DNA of 64,000 bases from Rhabdothermincola_A sp041688815 (GTDB lineage Bacteria; Actinomycetota; Acidimicrobiia; Acidimicrobiales; Acidimicrobilacustridaceae), in NCBI GenBank assembly GCA_041688815.1, contig JBDNHK010000089.1, positions 1 through 64,000 of the forward strand. The letters run 5' to 3'. Both the position numbers and the translations under genes were made by a program. Of the stretch, positions 43,432-52,890 are shown piece by piece. The notes below the pieces were generated by a model, which was not told where the DNA came from, made no database searches, and was given only the letters and a program-made list of their open reading frames with translations. Numbering within the stretch: position 1 is the stretch's first letter; the number at the start of each line of letters is the position of its first letter.

Positions 43432-43562
43432 GCTGACAGGCGCTGACGGCCCTTTAGACGACGGGCCCGCAGCACATTGCGCCCCGCTCGGGTCGCCATG
43501 CGGTGACGGAACCCGTGCCGCTTGGCTCGGCGCCGGGTGTTGGGCTGATAGGTGCGCTTCAC
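43428..43562 (-). CDS. rpmH: 50S ribosomal protein L34
   Basis: The 44-residue protein reads MKRTYQPNTRRRAKRHGFR, then HRMATRAGRNVLRARRLKG and RQRLSA: a standard L34. The GTG start has the ribosome site GAGGAGG. It is divergent from dnaA across a 299-base gap and is the first gene of the rpmH-rnpA-yidD-yidC-jag unit. Its stop overlaps the proposed CTG of rnpA. Confidence 0.96.
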   Translation of the reverse strand: MKRTYQPNTRRRAKRHGFRHRMATRAGRNVLRARRLKGRQRLSA

Positions 43563-43861
43563 GTCCTGCCTCCTCGATTCACACGGCCCTCAGGCCGAGG
43601 TCTGTCACGATGGGTGCCGACCGAAATTTCACCGCGTCGAAGCGGATGGCCCGGAACCGGCTCCTCCTCACGCTAGAGGTCGCGGCCCCGATGCGGCAAC
43701 ATCGACGGAGTGCTACGGTCCGGCACCCGTTCGTCGACCATCCGGTCGGCGGGCAGTCCCGGTGTCCTCCAGCCCTGACCGACGGCCGTCGCTTCGCTTC
43801 GGACGTTGTCCACACAGTGTGGGCGTGGCTGTGGACCGACGTTCGTCGATTGAAGGCGTTT
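43563..43861. promoter_or_regulatory. rpmH-dnaA divergent control region
   Basis: These 299 bases hold the promoters for rpmH (left) and dnaA (right). An exact DnaA box TTGTCCACA is at 43806-43814, and a weaker TGTGGACCG lies about 17 bases further on. The dnaA coding start region adds TGTGGACAG near 43887. Such boxes suggest DnaA autoregulation or an extended origin. No supported gene lies here. Confidence 0.55.
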
Positions 43862-45310
43862 GTGCAGGTGGACCAGGCCGAACCACTGTGGACAGCATGT
43901 GCCGATGTGCTGCGTGGACAGGTCTCTGAAGCAGTCTGGCTCACGACATTCTCGTCCGTTGCCCCGTTGGGCCTTCACGATGGGCGCCTACTCCTCGCCG
44001 TACCGAGCTCGGTCGTGAAGGACCGTATCGAGCATCGGTACCTGACCCTCGTGGAAGGGGCGCTGGCCGACGTCGGCCGACCCGGGATCCGTCTCGACGT
44101 CCAGGTCCACACCGCCGCGGCCGACAACACGGTGATCGAACCGAAGGATCTCCACAGCTTCATCCCCAGCTCGTTCGACGATGAACTGCTACGACCCGGC
44201 CCCGCCCCCGAGGACCGAACCAGCACCGACACCAGGTCGAGCGGGAACGAGCACGAACCGGGTTCTGCCGCGCTACCCGGCCAGCCGGTCAACAGCCGTT
44301 ATACCTTCGAGGCCTTCGTGACGGGCACGTCGAACCGTTTCGCCCACGCCGCGGCGTTGAGCGTGGCCGAGACCCCGGCCCGTTCCTACAACCCACTCTT
44401 CATCTACGGCGACGCCGGACTCGGCAAGACCCACCTGTTGCAAGCCATCGCCAACTACGTGGCCGTCAACTACCCCAACTATCGCGTGCGGTACGTCTCA
44501 ACCGAGCAGTTCCTGAACCAGTTCGTCGACGCCATGCGCCTCGGCCGCAGCCGGATGGCCGAGTTCAAAGAGCACTACCGGGCCGTCGACGTACTTCTGC
44601 TCGACGACATCCAGTTCATCGAAGGCAAAGAACAACTCCAAGAGGAGCTCTTCCACACCTTCGAGTCGCTCCATCAAGCCGATCGTCAGGTCGTGCTGTC
44701 ATCCGATCGGCCCCCCGACGCGATCTCGACGCTCGAGGACCGCCTCCGCAGCCGGTTCAAGATGGGCCTCACGACCGAGATCAACCCTCCGGAACTCGAG
44801 ACCCGTCTGGCCATCCTCCGCAAGAAGGCCGAACGCGAACCCGTCGCCCCGCCGCCCGACGTCCTCGAGTTCATCGCCACGCACATCACCAACAACATCC
44901 GTGAGCTCGAAGGGGCGCTCATCCGCGTGTGTGCCTACGGCAGCCTCACCCGCCAGAACCTGTCGGTCCCCCTCGTACAAGAAGTGCTCGACGACATCCT
45001 CTCCGACACCCAACCCCGCCCCATCACCCCGGCTCTGATCCTTGAGCGGACCTCGGAGCTGTTCAACTATCCGGTCGAGGAGATCCAGGGCAGGAGCCGT
45101 CGGCGACCGCTCGTCACCGCTCGCCAGATCAGCATGTACGTGTTCCGGGAACTCACCGACCTCAGCTACCCGGCCATCGCCCGAGAGTTCGGAGGCCGCG
45201 ACCACACCACGGTGATCCATGCCGTCGAGAAGATCGGTGGCCTGATGAAGGAACGCCGGCAGATCTACGACCAGGTCACAGAACTGATCCAGAGGATCAA
45301 AGCCGGATGA
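43862..45310 (+). CDS. dnaA: Chromosomal replication initiator DnaA
   Basis: DnaA binds oriC boxes and opens the duplex. The 482-residue protein has domain I (AEPLWTACADVLRGQVSEAV), a variable acidic domain II, an AAA+ domain with SRYTFEAFVTGTSNRFAHAA, Walker A GDAGLGKTHLLQAIAN, Walker B VDVLLLDDIQFIEGKEQLQE and sensor LEDRLRSRFKMGL, and domain IV with the box-recognition motif FGGRDHTTVIHAVEKI. The GTG at 43862 has a GAAGG site 6 bases upstream; a GTG two codons later is possible. The dnaN gene follows after the oriC gap. Confidence 0.97.
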   Translation: MQVDQAEPLWTACADVLRGQVSEAVWLTTFSSVAPLGLHDGRLLLAVPSSVVKDRIEHRYLTLVEGALADVGRPGIRLDVQVHTAAADNTVIEPKDLHSFIPSSFDDELLRPGPAPEDRTSTDTRSSGNEHEPGSAALPGQPVNSRYTFEAFVTGTSNRFAHAAALSVAETPARSYNPLFIYGDAGLGKTHLLQAIANYVAVNYPNYRVRYVSTEQFLNQFVDAMRLGRSRMAEFKEHYRAVDVLLLDDIQFIEGKEQLQEELFHTFESLHQADRQVVLSSDRPPDAISTLEDRLRSRFKMGLTTEINPPELETRLAILRKKAEREPVAPPPDVLEFIATHITNNIRELEGALIRVCAYGSLTRQNLSVPLVQEVLDDILSDTQPRPITPALILERTSELFNYPVEEIQGRSRRRPLVTARQISMYVFRELTDLSYPAIAREFGGRDHTTVIHAVEKIGGLMKERRQIYDQVTELIQRIKAG

Positions 45311-45572
45311 CCGACTTCACCTCCCCCACACCTGGGGACAACCCCGTGGACGACATCGCGCCGAGACGCGCCGGACCGGTGGACTAATTCGGTGTCGTCC
45401 CCTGCCTCGTTCGAACCACCACGTCGCCTGTGCACCGCTGTGGACATCGACCGCACAACAAAATGCCCCCTGAGCAGGAAAAACATGCAGTTGTCCACGA
45501 TCCACAGGCCCTACTACTACAACTAATCAAAAGATCTTCTTCTAGTAGGAGAGTACGAGAAAGTGAGCCGGT
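45311..45572. other. oriC: dnaA-dnaN intergenic origin region
   Basis: The 262 bases contain DnaA-box-like TGGGGACAA (45333-45341), CGTGGACGA (45345-45353), TGTGGACAT (45439-45447) and TTGTCCACG (45491-45499). The most AT-rich stretch of the area follows (about 45512-45545). Next to the last boxes the complementary strand reads TAG three times (45512-45520), the arrangement of a DnaA-trio. Seven-base inverted copies CCTACTA (45510-45516) and TAGTAGG (45543-45549) bracket the AT-rich part. Identification as oriC follows from these marks and the flanking genes. Confidence 0.82.
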
Positions 45573-46667
45573 GTGAAGTTTCGATGTGAGCGTGATCCAT
45601 TGGTGGATGCCCTCAATACCGCCGGCCGAGCGGTGACGAGTCGGGGGAGTTCGCTGCCGGTGTTGTCCGGTCTGCGCATGGAGTTGAAGGGTGACCAACT
45701 GTCGGTCACCGGCAGTGATCTCGATCTGACGATCTCGGTGCGCACCGCGGTCAGCGGTGAAGCCGATGGAGTGGCGGTCGTGCCGTCCAAGCTGATCTCC
45801 GACATCGCACGGTCGTTGCCACCGGGCGCGGTCACGGTCGAGATCGCCGACGACGAGGCGCGTATCAGCTCCGGCCGTTCACAGTTCGCCGTACGCACCA
45901 TCCCGGCGCAGGAGTTCCCACAGTTCCCGGAGCCGGCTGAACGCTCGGTGAGTCTTGATGCGACGGCCCTGGCCAACGCGTTACGTGAGGTCGTGTCGGC
46001 GGCCAGTAACGACGAGTCCCGTCCGATCCTCACTGGTGTCTTGTTGGCGGCCGAGGCCGACGGCCTCCGTCTCGTTGCCACCGACAGCTATCGCCTGGCC
46101 GTGCGCGATCTTCCAGGAACGTCGGTGCTCGACGAGGGTCAGCAAGTGCTCGTTCCGTCCACCGCGCTGCGGGAGCTCTCTCGCTTGCTCGGAGCCGCCG
46201 AATCGGTGACGTTGCGTCTCGGCGAGCGCGACGTCGCTTTCGAGGTCGGCGACGTTCGGGTGACCAGTCGCCTGATCGAGGGGGACTTCCCGAACTACCG
46301 CGGGCTGATACCCGCCAGTCAACCGAACCAGTTGCGGATCGGACGCGAAGCCCTCTTGGAGGCTCTTCGCCGCGTGCGTCTCCTGGCCCGCGAAGCTACT
46401 CCTGTAAGGCTGGTGATGACGAGCGACACCCTGGAGCTGCTGGCCATCACCCAGGACGTCGGTCAGGCCCGCGAAGAACTCGACGCCCAGTACACGGGCA
46501 CTGAGCTCACGGTGGCCTTCAACCCCGAATACCTCATCGCCGGTATCGATGTCACCCCGGGCGACGAAATCACGCTGGAGACCATCGATGCGCTGAAGCC
46601 AGCGCTCATTCGTGCGGTCGACACGCCCGATTTCCTGTATCTGCTGATGCCCGTGCGTGTGTCCTGA
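45573..46667 (+). CDS. dnaN: DNA polymerase III sliding clamp (beta subunit)
   Basis: The clamp tethers polymerase III to DNA. The 364-residue protein has three clamp folds: MKFRCERDPLVDALNTAGRA and SRGSSLPVLSGLRMELKGDQ; then ISSGRSQFAVRTIPAQEFPQ and ESRPILTGVLLAAEADGLRL with VATDSYRLAVRDL; and FNPEYLIAGIDVTPGDEITL near the end with the C-terminal YLLMPVRVS. The GTG start is preceded by an AGGAGAG sequence and lies in the oriC gap. recF follows after 24 bases. Confidence 0.97.
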   Translation: MKFRCERDPLVDALNTAGRAVTSRGSSLPVLSGLRMELKGDQLSVTGSDLDLTISVRTAVSGEADGVAVVPSKLISDIARSLPPGAVTVEIADDEARISSGRSQFAVRTIPAQEFPQFPEPAERSVSLDATALANALREVVSAASNDESRPILTGVLLAAEADGLRLVATDSYRLAVRDLPGTSVLDEGQQVLVPSTALRELSRLLGAAESVTLRLGERDVAFEVGDVRVTSRLIEGDFPNYRGLIPASQPNQLRIGREALLEALRRVRLLAREATPVRLVMTSDTLELLAITQDVGQAREELDAQYTGTELTVAFNPEYLIAGIDVTPGDEITLETIDALKPALIRAVDTPDFLYLLMPVRVS

Positions 46668-46691
46668 CCATCGTCCGGATCCCGCTCCCAC

Positions 46692-47774
46692 GTGTTGGTC
46701 CAGACCCTGTGGTTGACCGATTTCCGGTCGTATCCGTCGGTCGAACTCGAGCTGGGACCCGGGCTCACGGTGCTACTCGGTGACAACGGGCAAGGGAAGA
46801 CGAACCTGCTCGAGGCCGTTGGTTACCTGGCGACTCTGACGTCGTTTCGGGGCGCACCGAACGAGGCCCTGGTTCGACGGGGCGCGGATCAGGCGGTGGT
46901 GCGGGCCGAGGGTGAGCGCGATGGGCGTTCCCTTCTCATCGAGGCCGAGATCTCTCCGAGCGGACGGGGCCGGGTTCAGGTGAATCGGCAACGACTGGCT
47001 CGGGGGAGGGATCTGCTCGGGGCATTGCGCGTGAGCGTGTTCGCTCCCGACGATCTCGAGCTGGTGAAAGGCGGCCCGGCTGAGCGTCGGCGGTACCTAG
47101 ATGACGCGTTGGTGGCCACCGAACCGCGTCTCGACGGTCTCCGCCGCGATCTCGAGCGGGTGCTGCGACAGCGCAATGCCCTGCTGCGTCAGGCCGGAGG
47201 TCGATCGAGCGACGACATCGAGCTCACGTTGCAGGTCTGGGACACGAAACTGATCGAGGTGGGAGAGGCGTTGGGCGCCGAGCGTCAGCACCTGGTCGAC
47301 CGGTTGGCCCCGGTGCTGGCGCAGTCGTACGAGCGAGTCGCCCATCGGGGGGAGGACGTGGTCCTCACCTACGTGGCCCCGTGGCGAGACCAGGGTCTGG
47401 CTTCGGCATTGGCGGCGGCTCGACGTGACGAGCTACGTCGAGGCGTGAGCCTCGTCGGCCCTCATCGTGACGATCTCGACCTGACCATCGCTGGGCTGCC
47501 GTCGCGGACCCACGCCTCTCAGGGGGAGCAACGCTCGCTGGCCTTGGCCCTTCGCCTCGCCGCTCACGAGGTGGTGACCACCGCGTCGGGTTCGTCGCCG
47601 GTTCTTCTGCTCGACGACGTCTTCTCCGAGCTCGATCCGGTTCGCTCGGCGGCGCTGCTCGAACAACTCCCACCGGGCCAGACCCTGCTGACCAGCGCGG
47701 CCGGTCTTCCCGCTGGGGCCAGCCCGGACGTGGTGTTCCGTGTGGCCGGCACTCAGGTCACCCGGGTCGGCTGA
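46692..47774 (+). CDS. recF: DNA replication and repair protein RecF
   Basis: RecF is an SMC-like ATPase that helps load RecA at gaps. The 360-residue protein has LWLTDFRSYPSVELELGPGL, Walker A LLGDNGQGKTNLLEAVGYLA, VSVFAPDDLELVKGGPAERR, the signature THASQGEQRSLALALRLAA and Walker B PVLLLDDVFSELDPVRSAAL. It starts with GTG and lies in the standard dnaA-dnaN-recF-DUF721-gyrB order. Confidence 0.96.
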   Translation: MLVQTLWLTDFRSYPSVELELGPGLTVLLGDNGQGKTNLLEAVGYLATLTSFRGAPNEALVRRGADQAVVRAEGERDGRSLLIEAEISPSGRGRVQVNRQRLARGRDLLGALRVSVFAPDDLELVKGGPAERRRYLDDALVATEPRLDGLRRDLERVLRQRNALLRQAGGRSSDDIELTLQVWDTKLIEVGEALGAERQHLVDRLAPVLAQSYERVAHRGEDVVLTYVAPWRDQGLASALAAARRDELRRGVSLVGPHRDDLDLTIAGLPSRTHASQGEQRSLALALRLAAHEVVTTASGSSPVLLLDDVFSELDPVRSAALLEQLPPGQTLLTSAAGLPAGASPDVVFRVAGTQVTRVG

Positions 47775-47801
47775 GCAACACCCGATCGGTTGTTGGTGTC
47801 A

Positions 47802-47807
47802 TAGAGT
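47802..47807 (+). promoter_or_regulatory. -10 box TAGAGT, likely leaderless promoter of the DUF721 gene
   Basis: TAGAGT 7 bases before the ATG at 47815, with no ribosome site between. Confidence 0.4.
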
Positions 47808-47814
47808 CGTCGCA

Positions 47815-48150
47815 ATGCCCTGGTTACCGCTCCCCACCGACGGTGACGAGGAACCGGCTCCTCTCGGGTCGACACTCGATCGGGTGGTGGGGCACCTGGG
47901 TGGCCCGTCGGCCGATGCGTTGACCCGTCTCTACCGCAACTGGGATGATCTGGCCGGGGTCCGCCTCGCGCCCCATTCCCGGCCCCTGTCCCTTCGAGGC
48001 GGGGTCCTCGTCATCGCGGTCGACGACCCGGCTTGGGCCACCCAGGTCCGGTTCCTGGCCCCGACCCTGCTCGAGCGTTTCCGGGGCGGCCTCGGAGGCG
48101 CCGAAGTGACCGAGGTCGAGGTCAGGGTCAGGCCGCCCGAGAGACCCTGA
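47815..48150 (+). CDS. DUF721/DciA-family protein
   Basis: The 111-residue protein has the DUF721 core: TLDRVVGHLGGPSADALTRL, YRNWDDLAGVRLAPHSRPLS and VLVIAVDDPAWATQVRFLAP, then LLERF. Members named DciA load or regulate the replicative helicase in bacteria lacking DnaC. That role fits the position between recF and gyrB and the DnaB encoded at 15-17.6 kb, but is inferred from the family. It is shorter than the mycobacterial Rv0004 (187 residues). Confidence 0.87.
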   Translation: MPWLPLPTDGDEEPAPLGSTLDRVVGHLGGPSADALTRLYRNWDDLAGVRLAPHSRPLSLRGGVLVIAVDDPAWATQVRFLAPTLLERFRGGLGGAEVTEVEVRVRPPERP

Positions 48151-48404
48151 AATCCCTTTTCAGAGCGGTCCCGAGCCGCTGATTCGAGCCCGCGACATCA
48201 CGGTCACGGCAGTGACGACGACGCCTCCGAAATGCCGAGGACCGTCCCACCCCACTGGTAGGCTGTGATTCTCGCTATGTGGGCCTCGAACCGGCCGCCG
48301 ACGTTCTCGCTGGTGGAGTGTTCCGCCGGCCCGCTCCGGCGCTTCACGCTTCTCGGCGCCGCATCCCCGTCATTCACTCCGTCAGCGAAAGAGGTTGCCC
48401 GCGC
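48151..48404. promoter_or_regulatory. gyrB upstream region
   Basis: These 254 bases lie between the DUF721 gene and gyrB. An open in-frame extension of gyrB runs back to 48279 but reads non-conserved sequence. A TAGGCT sequence near 48258 could be a -10. No further supported feature was seen. Confidence 0.3.
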
Positions 48405-50342
48405 GTGGCCCAGACCACCGAAACCTACGGGGCGAAGGACATCACCGTCCTCGAAGGCCTCGAAGCGGTGCGCAAGCGCCCCGGTATGTACATCGGCTCC
48501 ACCGGCCCCGCCGGTCTGCACCACCTCGTCTACGAGGTGGTCGACAACGCCGTCGACGAGGCCATGGCCGGGCATGCCACCCGGATCGACGTCACCCTGC
48601 TCGCCGATGGGGGATGTGAGGTCGTCGACGACGGGCGGGGCATCCCCACCGACACCCACCCCGATCCGAAGATGAAGGGATTGTCGGCCGCCGAGGTCGT
48701 GCTCACGGTGCTGCACGCCGGGGGGAAGTTCGGAGGCAGCGGCTACAAGGTGTCGGGCGGGTTGCACGGGGTCGGTATCTCTGTGGTCAACGCGCTCTCC
48801 GCGCGGGTCGAGGTCGAGATCGACCGCGCCGGCGATCGTCACTACATGGACTTCGAGAAGGGCGGGAAGCTGGCCACCCGGCTCGCTGCGACCGGTGAGG
48901 CACCTCAGAACCGCACCGGTACCACCGTGCGGTTCTGGCCCGATCCCACCATCTTCGACGAGATCAACTTCTCGGCCCGCACGTTGCTCGAACGCTTCCA
49001 GATGATGGCGTTCCTCAACAAGGGCCTCGAGATCCGCTTCGTCGACCAGCGCCCTGACGCCACCCACCGCGAACCCGTTTCTTACCAGTACGCCGGCGGC
49101 ATCATCGATTTCGTGAGTCACCTCAACTCCTCCAAGGAGGCCTTGTTCAAACGGGTCGGGTACTTCGAGCAGGCCGAGACCGACCAGGAGGTGGAGATCG
49201 CCTTCCAGTGGAACACCGGGTTCAACTCCGACGGTCTGCACAGCTTCGCCAACGGCATCGCCACCATCGAGGGGGGCATGCACGAGGAGGGATTCCGCAA
49301 GTCCCTCACCAACGTGGTCAACAAGTACGCCCGAGCCAAGGGCCTCCTCAAGGAGAAGGAAGAGAACCTCCAGGGCGAGGACATCCGCGAGGGCCTGACC
49401 GCCATCATCTCCGTGCGGCTGCGTGATCCCCAGTTCGAGGGCCAGACCAAGGGCAAGTTGGGCAACGTGAGCATGCGCTCGCTGGTCGAGCGCACCACCA
49501 ACGAGAAGCTGGCCGACTGGTTCGAGGAGAACCCGGCCGAGGCCCGAAAGGTGGTGGCCAAGTCCACCAATGCCGCCCGCGCCCGGCTGGCGGCGCGCTC
49601 GGCCCGCGACGCCACCCGACGCAAGTCGGCCCTCGAGGGTGCAGGCATGCCCGAGAAGCTGAAGGACTGCTCGAGCCGCGACCCCGCCGAGAGCGAACTG
49701 TTCATCGTCGAGGGCGACTCCGCCGGCGGCTCGGCCGTGGCCGCACGCGACCCCCGTACGCAGGCCATCCTCCCCATCCGGGGCAAGATCCTCAACGTCG
49801 AGCGGGCCCGCCTCGACCGCATGCTGAAGAACAACGAGATCCAGGCTCTCATCTCGGCCATCGGCGCCGGTGTCGGCGAAGAGTTCGACGTCACCAAGAT
49901 CCGGTACCACAAGATCATCCTCATGGCCGACGCCGACGTCGACGGCTCCCACATCCGCACCCTGCTCCTCACCTTCTTCTTCCGCCAGATGCGTGAGCTC
50001 ATGGAGCGTGAGTACGTGTACATCGCCCAGCCACCGCTGTACTCCACGGTGGTCGGCAAGGAGAAGACCTACCTGAAGGACGACACGGCCAAGAACGCCT
50101 TCCTGGCCGAGCACCCCAACCACAAGAAGGATTTCCAACGTCTGAAGGGCCTGGGCGAGATGGACTTCGACGAGCTGGGTGACACCACCATGGACGCCTC
50201 CCGGCGCACCCTCTTGAAGGTCTCGGTCGAACAGGCGGCCATCGCCGACGAGATCTTCTCGGTGCTCATGGGCGACGACGTCGAGGCCCGAAAGCACTTC
50301 ATCCAGACCAACGCCAAGGATGTGCGCTTCCTCGACATCTGA
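48405..50342 (+). CDS. gyrB: DNA gyrase subunit B
   Basis: GyrB is the ATPase subunit of gyrase. The 645-residue protein has YGAKDITVLEGLEAVRKRPG, GHKL motif YEVVDNAVDEAMAGH, VVDDGRGIPTDTHPDP, LHAGGKFGGSGYKVSGGLHG, the TOPRIM block LFIVEGDSAGGSAVAARDPR and LMADADVDGSHIRTLLLTF, and the closing KGLGEMDFDELGDTTMDASR. The GTG at 48405 gives the standard N-terminus and has a GAAAGAGG site. gyrA follows after 85 bases. Confidence 0.97.
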   Translation: MAQTTETYGAKDITVLEGLEAVRKRPGMYIGSTGPAGLHHLVYEVVDNAVDEAMAGHATRIDVTLLADGGCEVVDDGRGIPTDTHPDPKMKGLSAAEVVLTVLHAGGKFGGSGYKVSGGLHGVGISVVNALSARVEVEIDRAGDRHYMDFEKGGKLATRLAATGEAPQNRTGTTVRFWPDPTIFDEINFSARTLLERFQMMAFLNKGLEIRFVDQRPDATHREPVSYQYAGGIIDFVSHLNSSKEALFKRVGYFEQAETDQEVEIAFQWNTGFNSDGLHSFANGIATIEGGMHEEGFRKSLTNVVNKYARAKGLLKEKEENLQGEDIREGLTAIISVRLRDPQFEGQTKGKLGNVSMRSLVERTTNEKLADWFEENPAEARKVVAKSTNAARARLAARSARDATRRKSALEGAGMPEKLKDCSSRDPAESELFIVEGDSAGGSAVAARDPRTQAILPIRGKILNVERARLDRMLKNNEIQALISAIGAGVGEEFDVTKIRYHKIILMADADVDGSHIRTLLLTFFFRQMRELMEREYVYIAQPPLYSTVVGKEKTYLKDDTAKNAFLAEHPNHKKDFQRLKGLGEMDFDELGDTTMDASRRTLLKVSVEQAAIADEIFSVLMGDDVEARKHFIQTNAKDVRFLDI

Positions 50343-50427
50343 GGTCAGCCACCCGTTCTCCCCCACCACGCACCAGTCGGCTCGTCGAAGTGATGAGCCA
50401 TCGAAGAGTTGAGGAACCACCGCACTC

Positions 50428-52890
50428 ATGAGCGACGTCATGCCACCCGACGACGGTGAGGGAACGACGACCGGGACCGCCGGCATCGAGCCCATCGAGA
50501 TCCAGGAGGAGATGGAGCGCTCCTTCCTCGACTACGCCATGTCGGTCATCGTGTCGCGCGCCCTGCCCGACGCCCGCGATGGTCTGAAGCCGGTGCACCG
50601 CCGGATCCTGTGGGGCATGGATCAGCTCCGGGCCTATCCCGACCGGCCCACCATGAAGTGCGCGCGGGTCACCGGTGAGGTGATGGGCAAGTACCACCCC
50701 CACGGCGACTCGGCCATCTACGACGCCCTCGTACGCATGGGCCAGAACTTCAGCCTCCGCCATCCGCTCATCCACCCGAAGGGCAACTTCGGTTCGCTCG
50801 ACGAGCCCGCGGCTGCTGCTCGCTACACAGAATGTCGCCTGGCCCCCATCGCCATGGACATGCTGGCCGGCATCGACGAGGACACCGTCGATTTCGTCGA
50901 CAACTACTCCGGTGAGTTCCAGGAACCGGAGGTGTTGCCCAGCCGGTTCCCGAACCTGCTCGTCAACGGTTCCCAAGGCATCGCCGTCGGCATGGCCACC
51001 AACATTCCGCCTCACAACCTGGCCGAGGTGATCGACGCCGTCGGACACCTGCTGGCCAACCCCGGGGCCACTCCCGACGACCTCATGGCCTTCGTCAAGG
51101 GGCCCGATTTCCCTACCGGGGCCTTCATCATGGGTCGCCAGGGGATCATGGATGCTTGTCGCACCGGTCGCGGCTCCATCAAGCTGCGGGGTAAGGCCGA
51201 GATCGAGGAAGGCCAGAAGGCCGACCACATCGTGATCACCGAGTTGCCCTATCAGGTGAGCCCCAACCAGTTCATCGTGAAGGTCAAGGAACTGGTCGAC
51301 AACCGTGAGCTCGACGGCATCGCCGAGCTCAACGACGAGTCGGCCAAGGGCAAGATGCGCCTGGTGCTGCGGCTCAAGCGCGATGCGCCGGCGCTGGTGA
51401 TCCTGAACAACCTGTACAAGCGCACGCCACTGCAGACCAACTTCTCGGTCAACACGGTCGCCCTGGTCGACGGCATTCCCCGCACCCTCAACCTCCGTGA
51501 CGCCCTGGTGGCCTACGTCGACCACCAGAAGGTCGTCATCCGTCGCCGCTCTCAGCACCGCCTCGACCGGGCCCGCGACCGGGCCCACATCGTCGAAGGG
51601 CTCATCAAGGCCCTCGACCTGATCGACGAGATCATCGCCGCCATCCGGGCCAGCGAGGACAAGGCCGCGGCCCGTGAGGCGCTCATGGCCGAGCCGTTCG
51701 CCTTCTCCGAGGTCCAAGCCGAGCACATCCTCGACATGCAGCTCAGCCGGCTCACCCGCTTGGGTCGGGCGAATCTCGAAGAGGAACTCGCCGGGCTGCT
51801 CTCCACCATTTCCGAGCTCGAGGCCATCCTCGCCGATGAGGGCAAGCTCAGCAGTGTCATCAGCGAGGAGCTCGCCGAGATCAAGGCCGCGTACGCTCAG
51901 CCGCGGCGCAGCCAGATCACCTACGACGTGGGCGATCTCGACATCGAGGACCTCATCGACGACGAGGACCTCGTCGTCACCATGAGCCACAAGGGTTACA
52001 TCAAGACCGTTGCTGCCGACACCTTCCGGGTGCAGGGCCGCGGTGGGCGGGGCGTGGCCGGGGCCAAGCTCAAGGACGAGGACTGGGTGAACCACATCAT
52101 CCACACCACGGCCCACGCCTACCTGCTCTTCTTCTCGAATCGGGGCCGGGTCTACCGCCTCAAGGCCCACGAGATACCCATGAAGGAGCGCACCGCTCGC
52201 GGCACCGCCATGGTCAACCTCCTGCCGCTCCAGCCGGGTGAGACCGTCCAGGCCATCATCGACACCCGAGACTACGAGACGAACCGCTACCTGTTCTTTG
52301 CCACCAAGAAGGGTCAGGTCAAGAAGACCAAGTTCACCGAGTACGACTCGTCGCTGCGGGCGGGACTCATCGCCATCAATCTGCGGGACGGCGACGAGTT
52401 GGTTCGGGTGATCCCCACCAACGGGGGCGACGACATCTTCATGGTGTCGCGAGCCGGCATGACGATCCGATTCTCCGAGGACGACGTGAGGTCCATGGGC
52501 CGCGCCGCGGCCGGGGTGCGGGGCATGAAGCTGCGCGCCGACGACGAGGTGGTTTCGTGCGACGTGGCCCGAGACGACGTGGCGATCCTCATCGTCACCG
52601 ACGCCGGGTTCGGCAAGCGCACGCAACTCGACCGGTTCAACGCTCAGGGTCGCGGCGGCCAGGGGGTTCGGGGCATCAAGCTGACGGCCCGTAAGGGCTT
52701 CGTGGTGGCCGCCTTCATGGTGGGTATCGACGACGAGATCTTCATCGTGGCCAGTGGGGGCGTGGTCATCCGGATGGGCGTGCGCGACATCTCGTCGCAG
52801 GGCCGTGACGCCACCGGTGTTCGGGTCATGAACCTCGATGCGGACCAGATCGTTGCCTCGGTGGCCCCGGTCCTCGGCGCCGACGACTGA
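50428..52890 (+). CDS. gyrA: DNA gyrase subunit A
   Basis: GyrA is the DNA-cleaving subunit. The 820-residue protein has SFLDYAMSVIVSRALPDARD, GLKPVHRRILWGM, the quinolone-determining region GKYHPHGDSAIYDALVRMGQ, catalytic Tyr in AAARYTECRLAPI, and a C-terminal beta-pinwheel with repeated blades. The GyrA-box-like QGRGGRGVAGAKL (blade 1) is kept, and AQGRGGQGVRGIKL recurs near the end. Position 90 (E. coli 83-like) is Ser-Ala in this motif, so no resistance change is evident. The ribosome site GAGGA precedes the ATG. Confidence 0.97.
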   Translation: MSDVMPPDDGEGTTTGTAGIEPIEIQEEMERSFLDYAMSVIVSRALPDARDGLKPVHRRILWGMDQLRAYPDRPTMKCARVTGEVMGKYHPHGDSAIYDALVRMGQNFSLRHPLIHPKGNFGSLDEPAAAARYTECRLAPIAMDMLAGIDEDTVDFVDNYSGEFQEPEVLPSRFPNLLVNGSQGIAVGMATNIPPHNLAEVIDAVGHLLANPGATPDDLMAFVKGPDFPTGAFIMGRQGIMDACRTGRGSIKLRGKAEIEEGQKADHIVITELPYQVSPNQFIVKVKELVDNRELDGIAELNDESAKGKMRLVLRLKRDAPALVILNNLYKRTPLQTNFSVNTVALVDGIPRTLNLRDALVAYVDHQKVVIRRRSQHRLDRARDRAHIVEGLIKALDLIDEIIAAIRASEDKAAAREALMAEPFAFSEVQAEHILDMQLSRLTRLGRANLEEELAGLLSTISELEAILADEGKLSSVISEELAEIKAAYAQPRRSQITYDVGDLDIEDLIDDEDLVVTMSHKGYIKTVAADTFRVQGRGGRGVAGAKLKDEDWVNHIIHTTAHAYLLFFSNRGRVYRLKAHEIPMKERTARGTAMVNLLPLQPGETVQAIIDTRDYETNRYLFFATKKGQVKKTKFTEYDSSLRAGLIAINLRDGDELVRVIPTNGGDDIFMVSRAGMTIRFSEDDVRSMGRAAAGVRGMKLRADDEVVSCDVARDDVAILIVTDAGFGKRTQLDRFNAQGRGGQGVRGIKLTARKGFVVAAFMVGIDDEIFIVASGGVVIRMGVRDISSQGRDATGVRVMNLDADQIVASVAPVLGADD

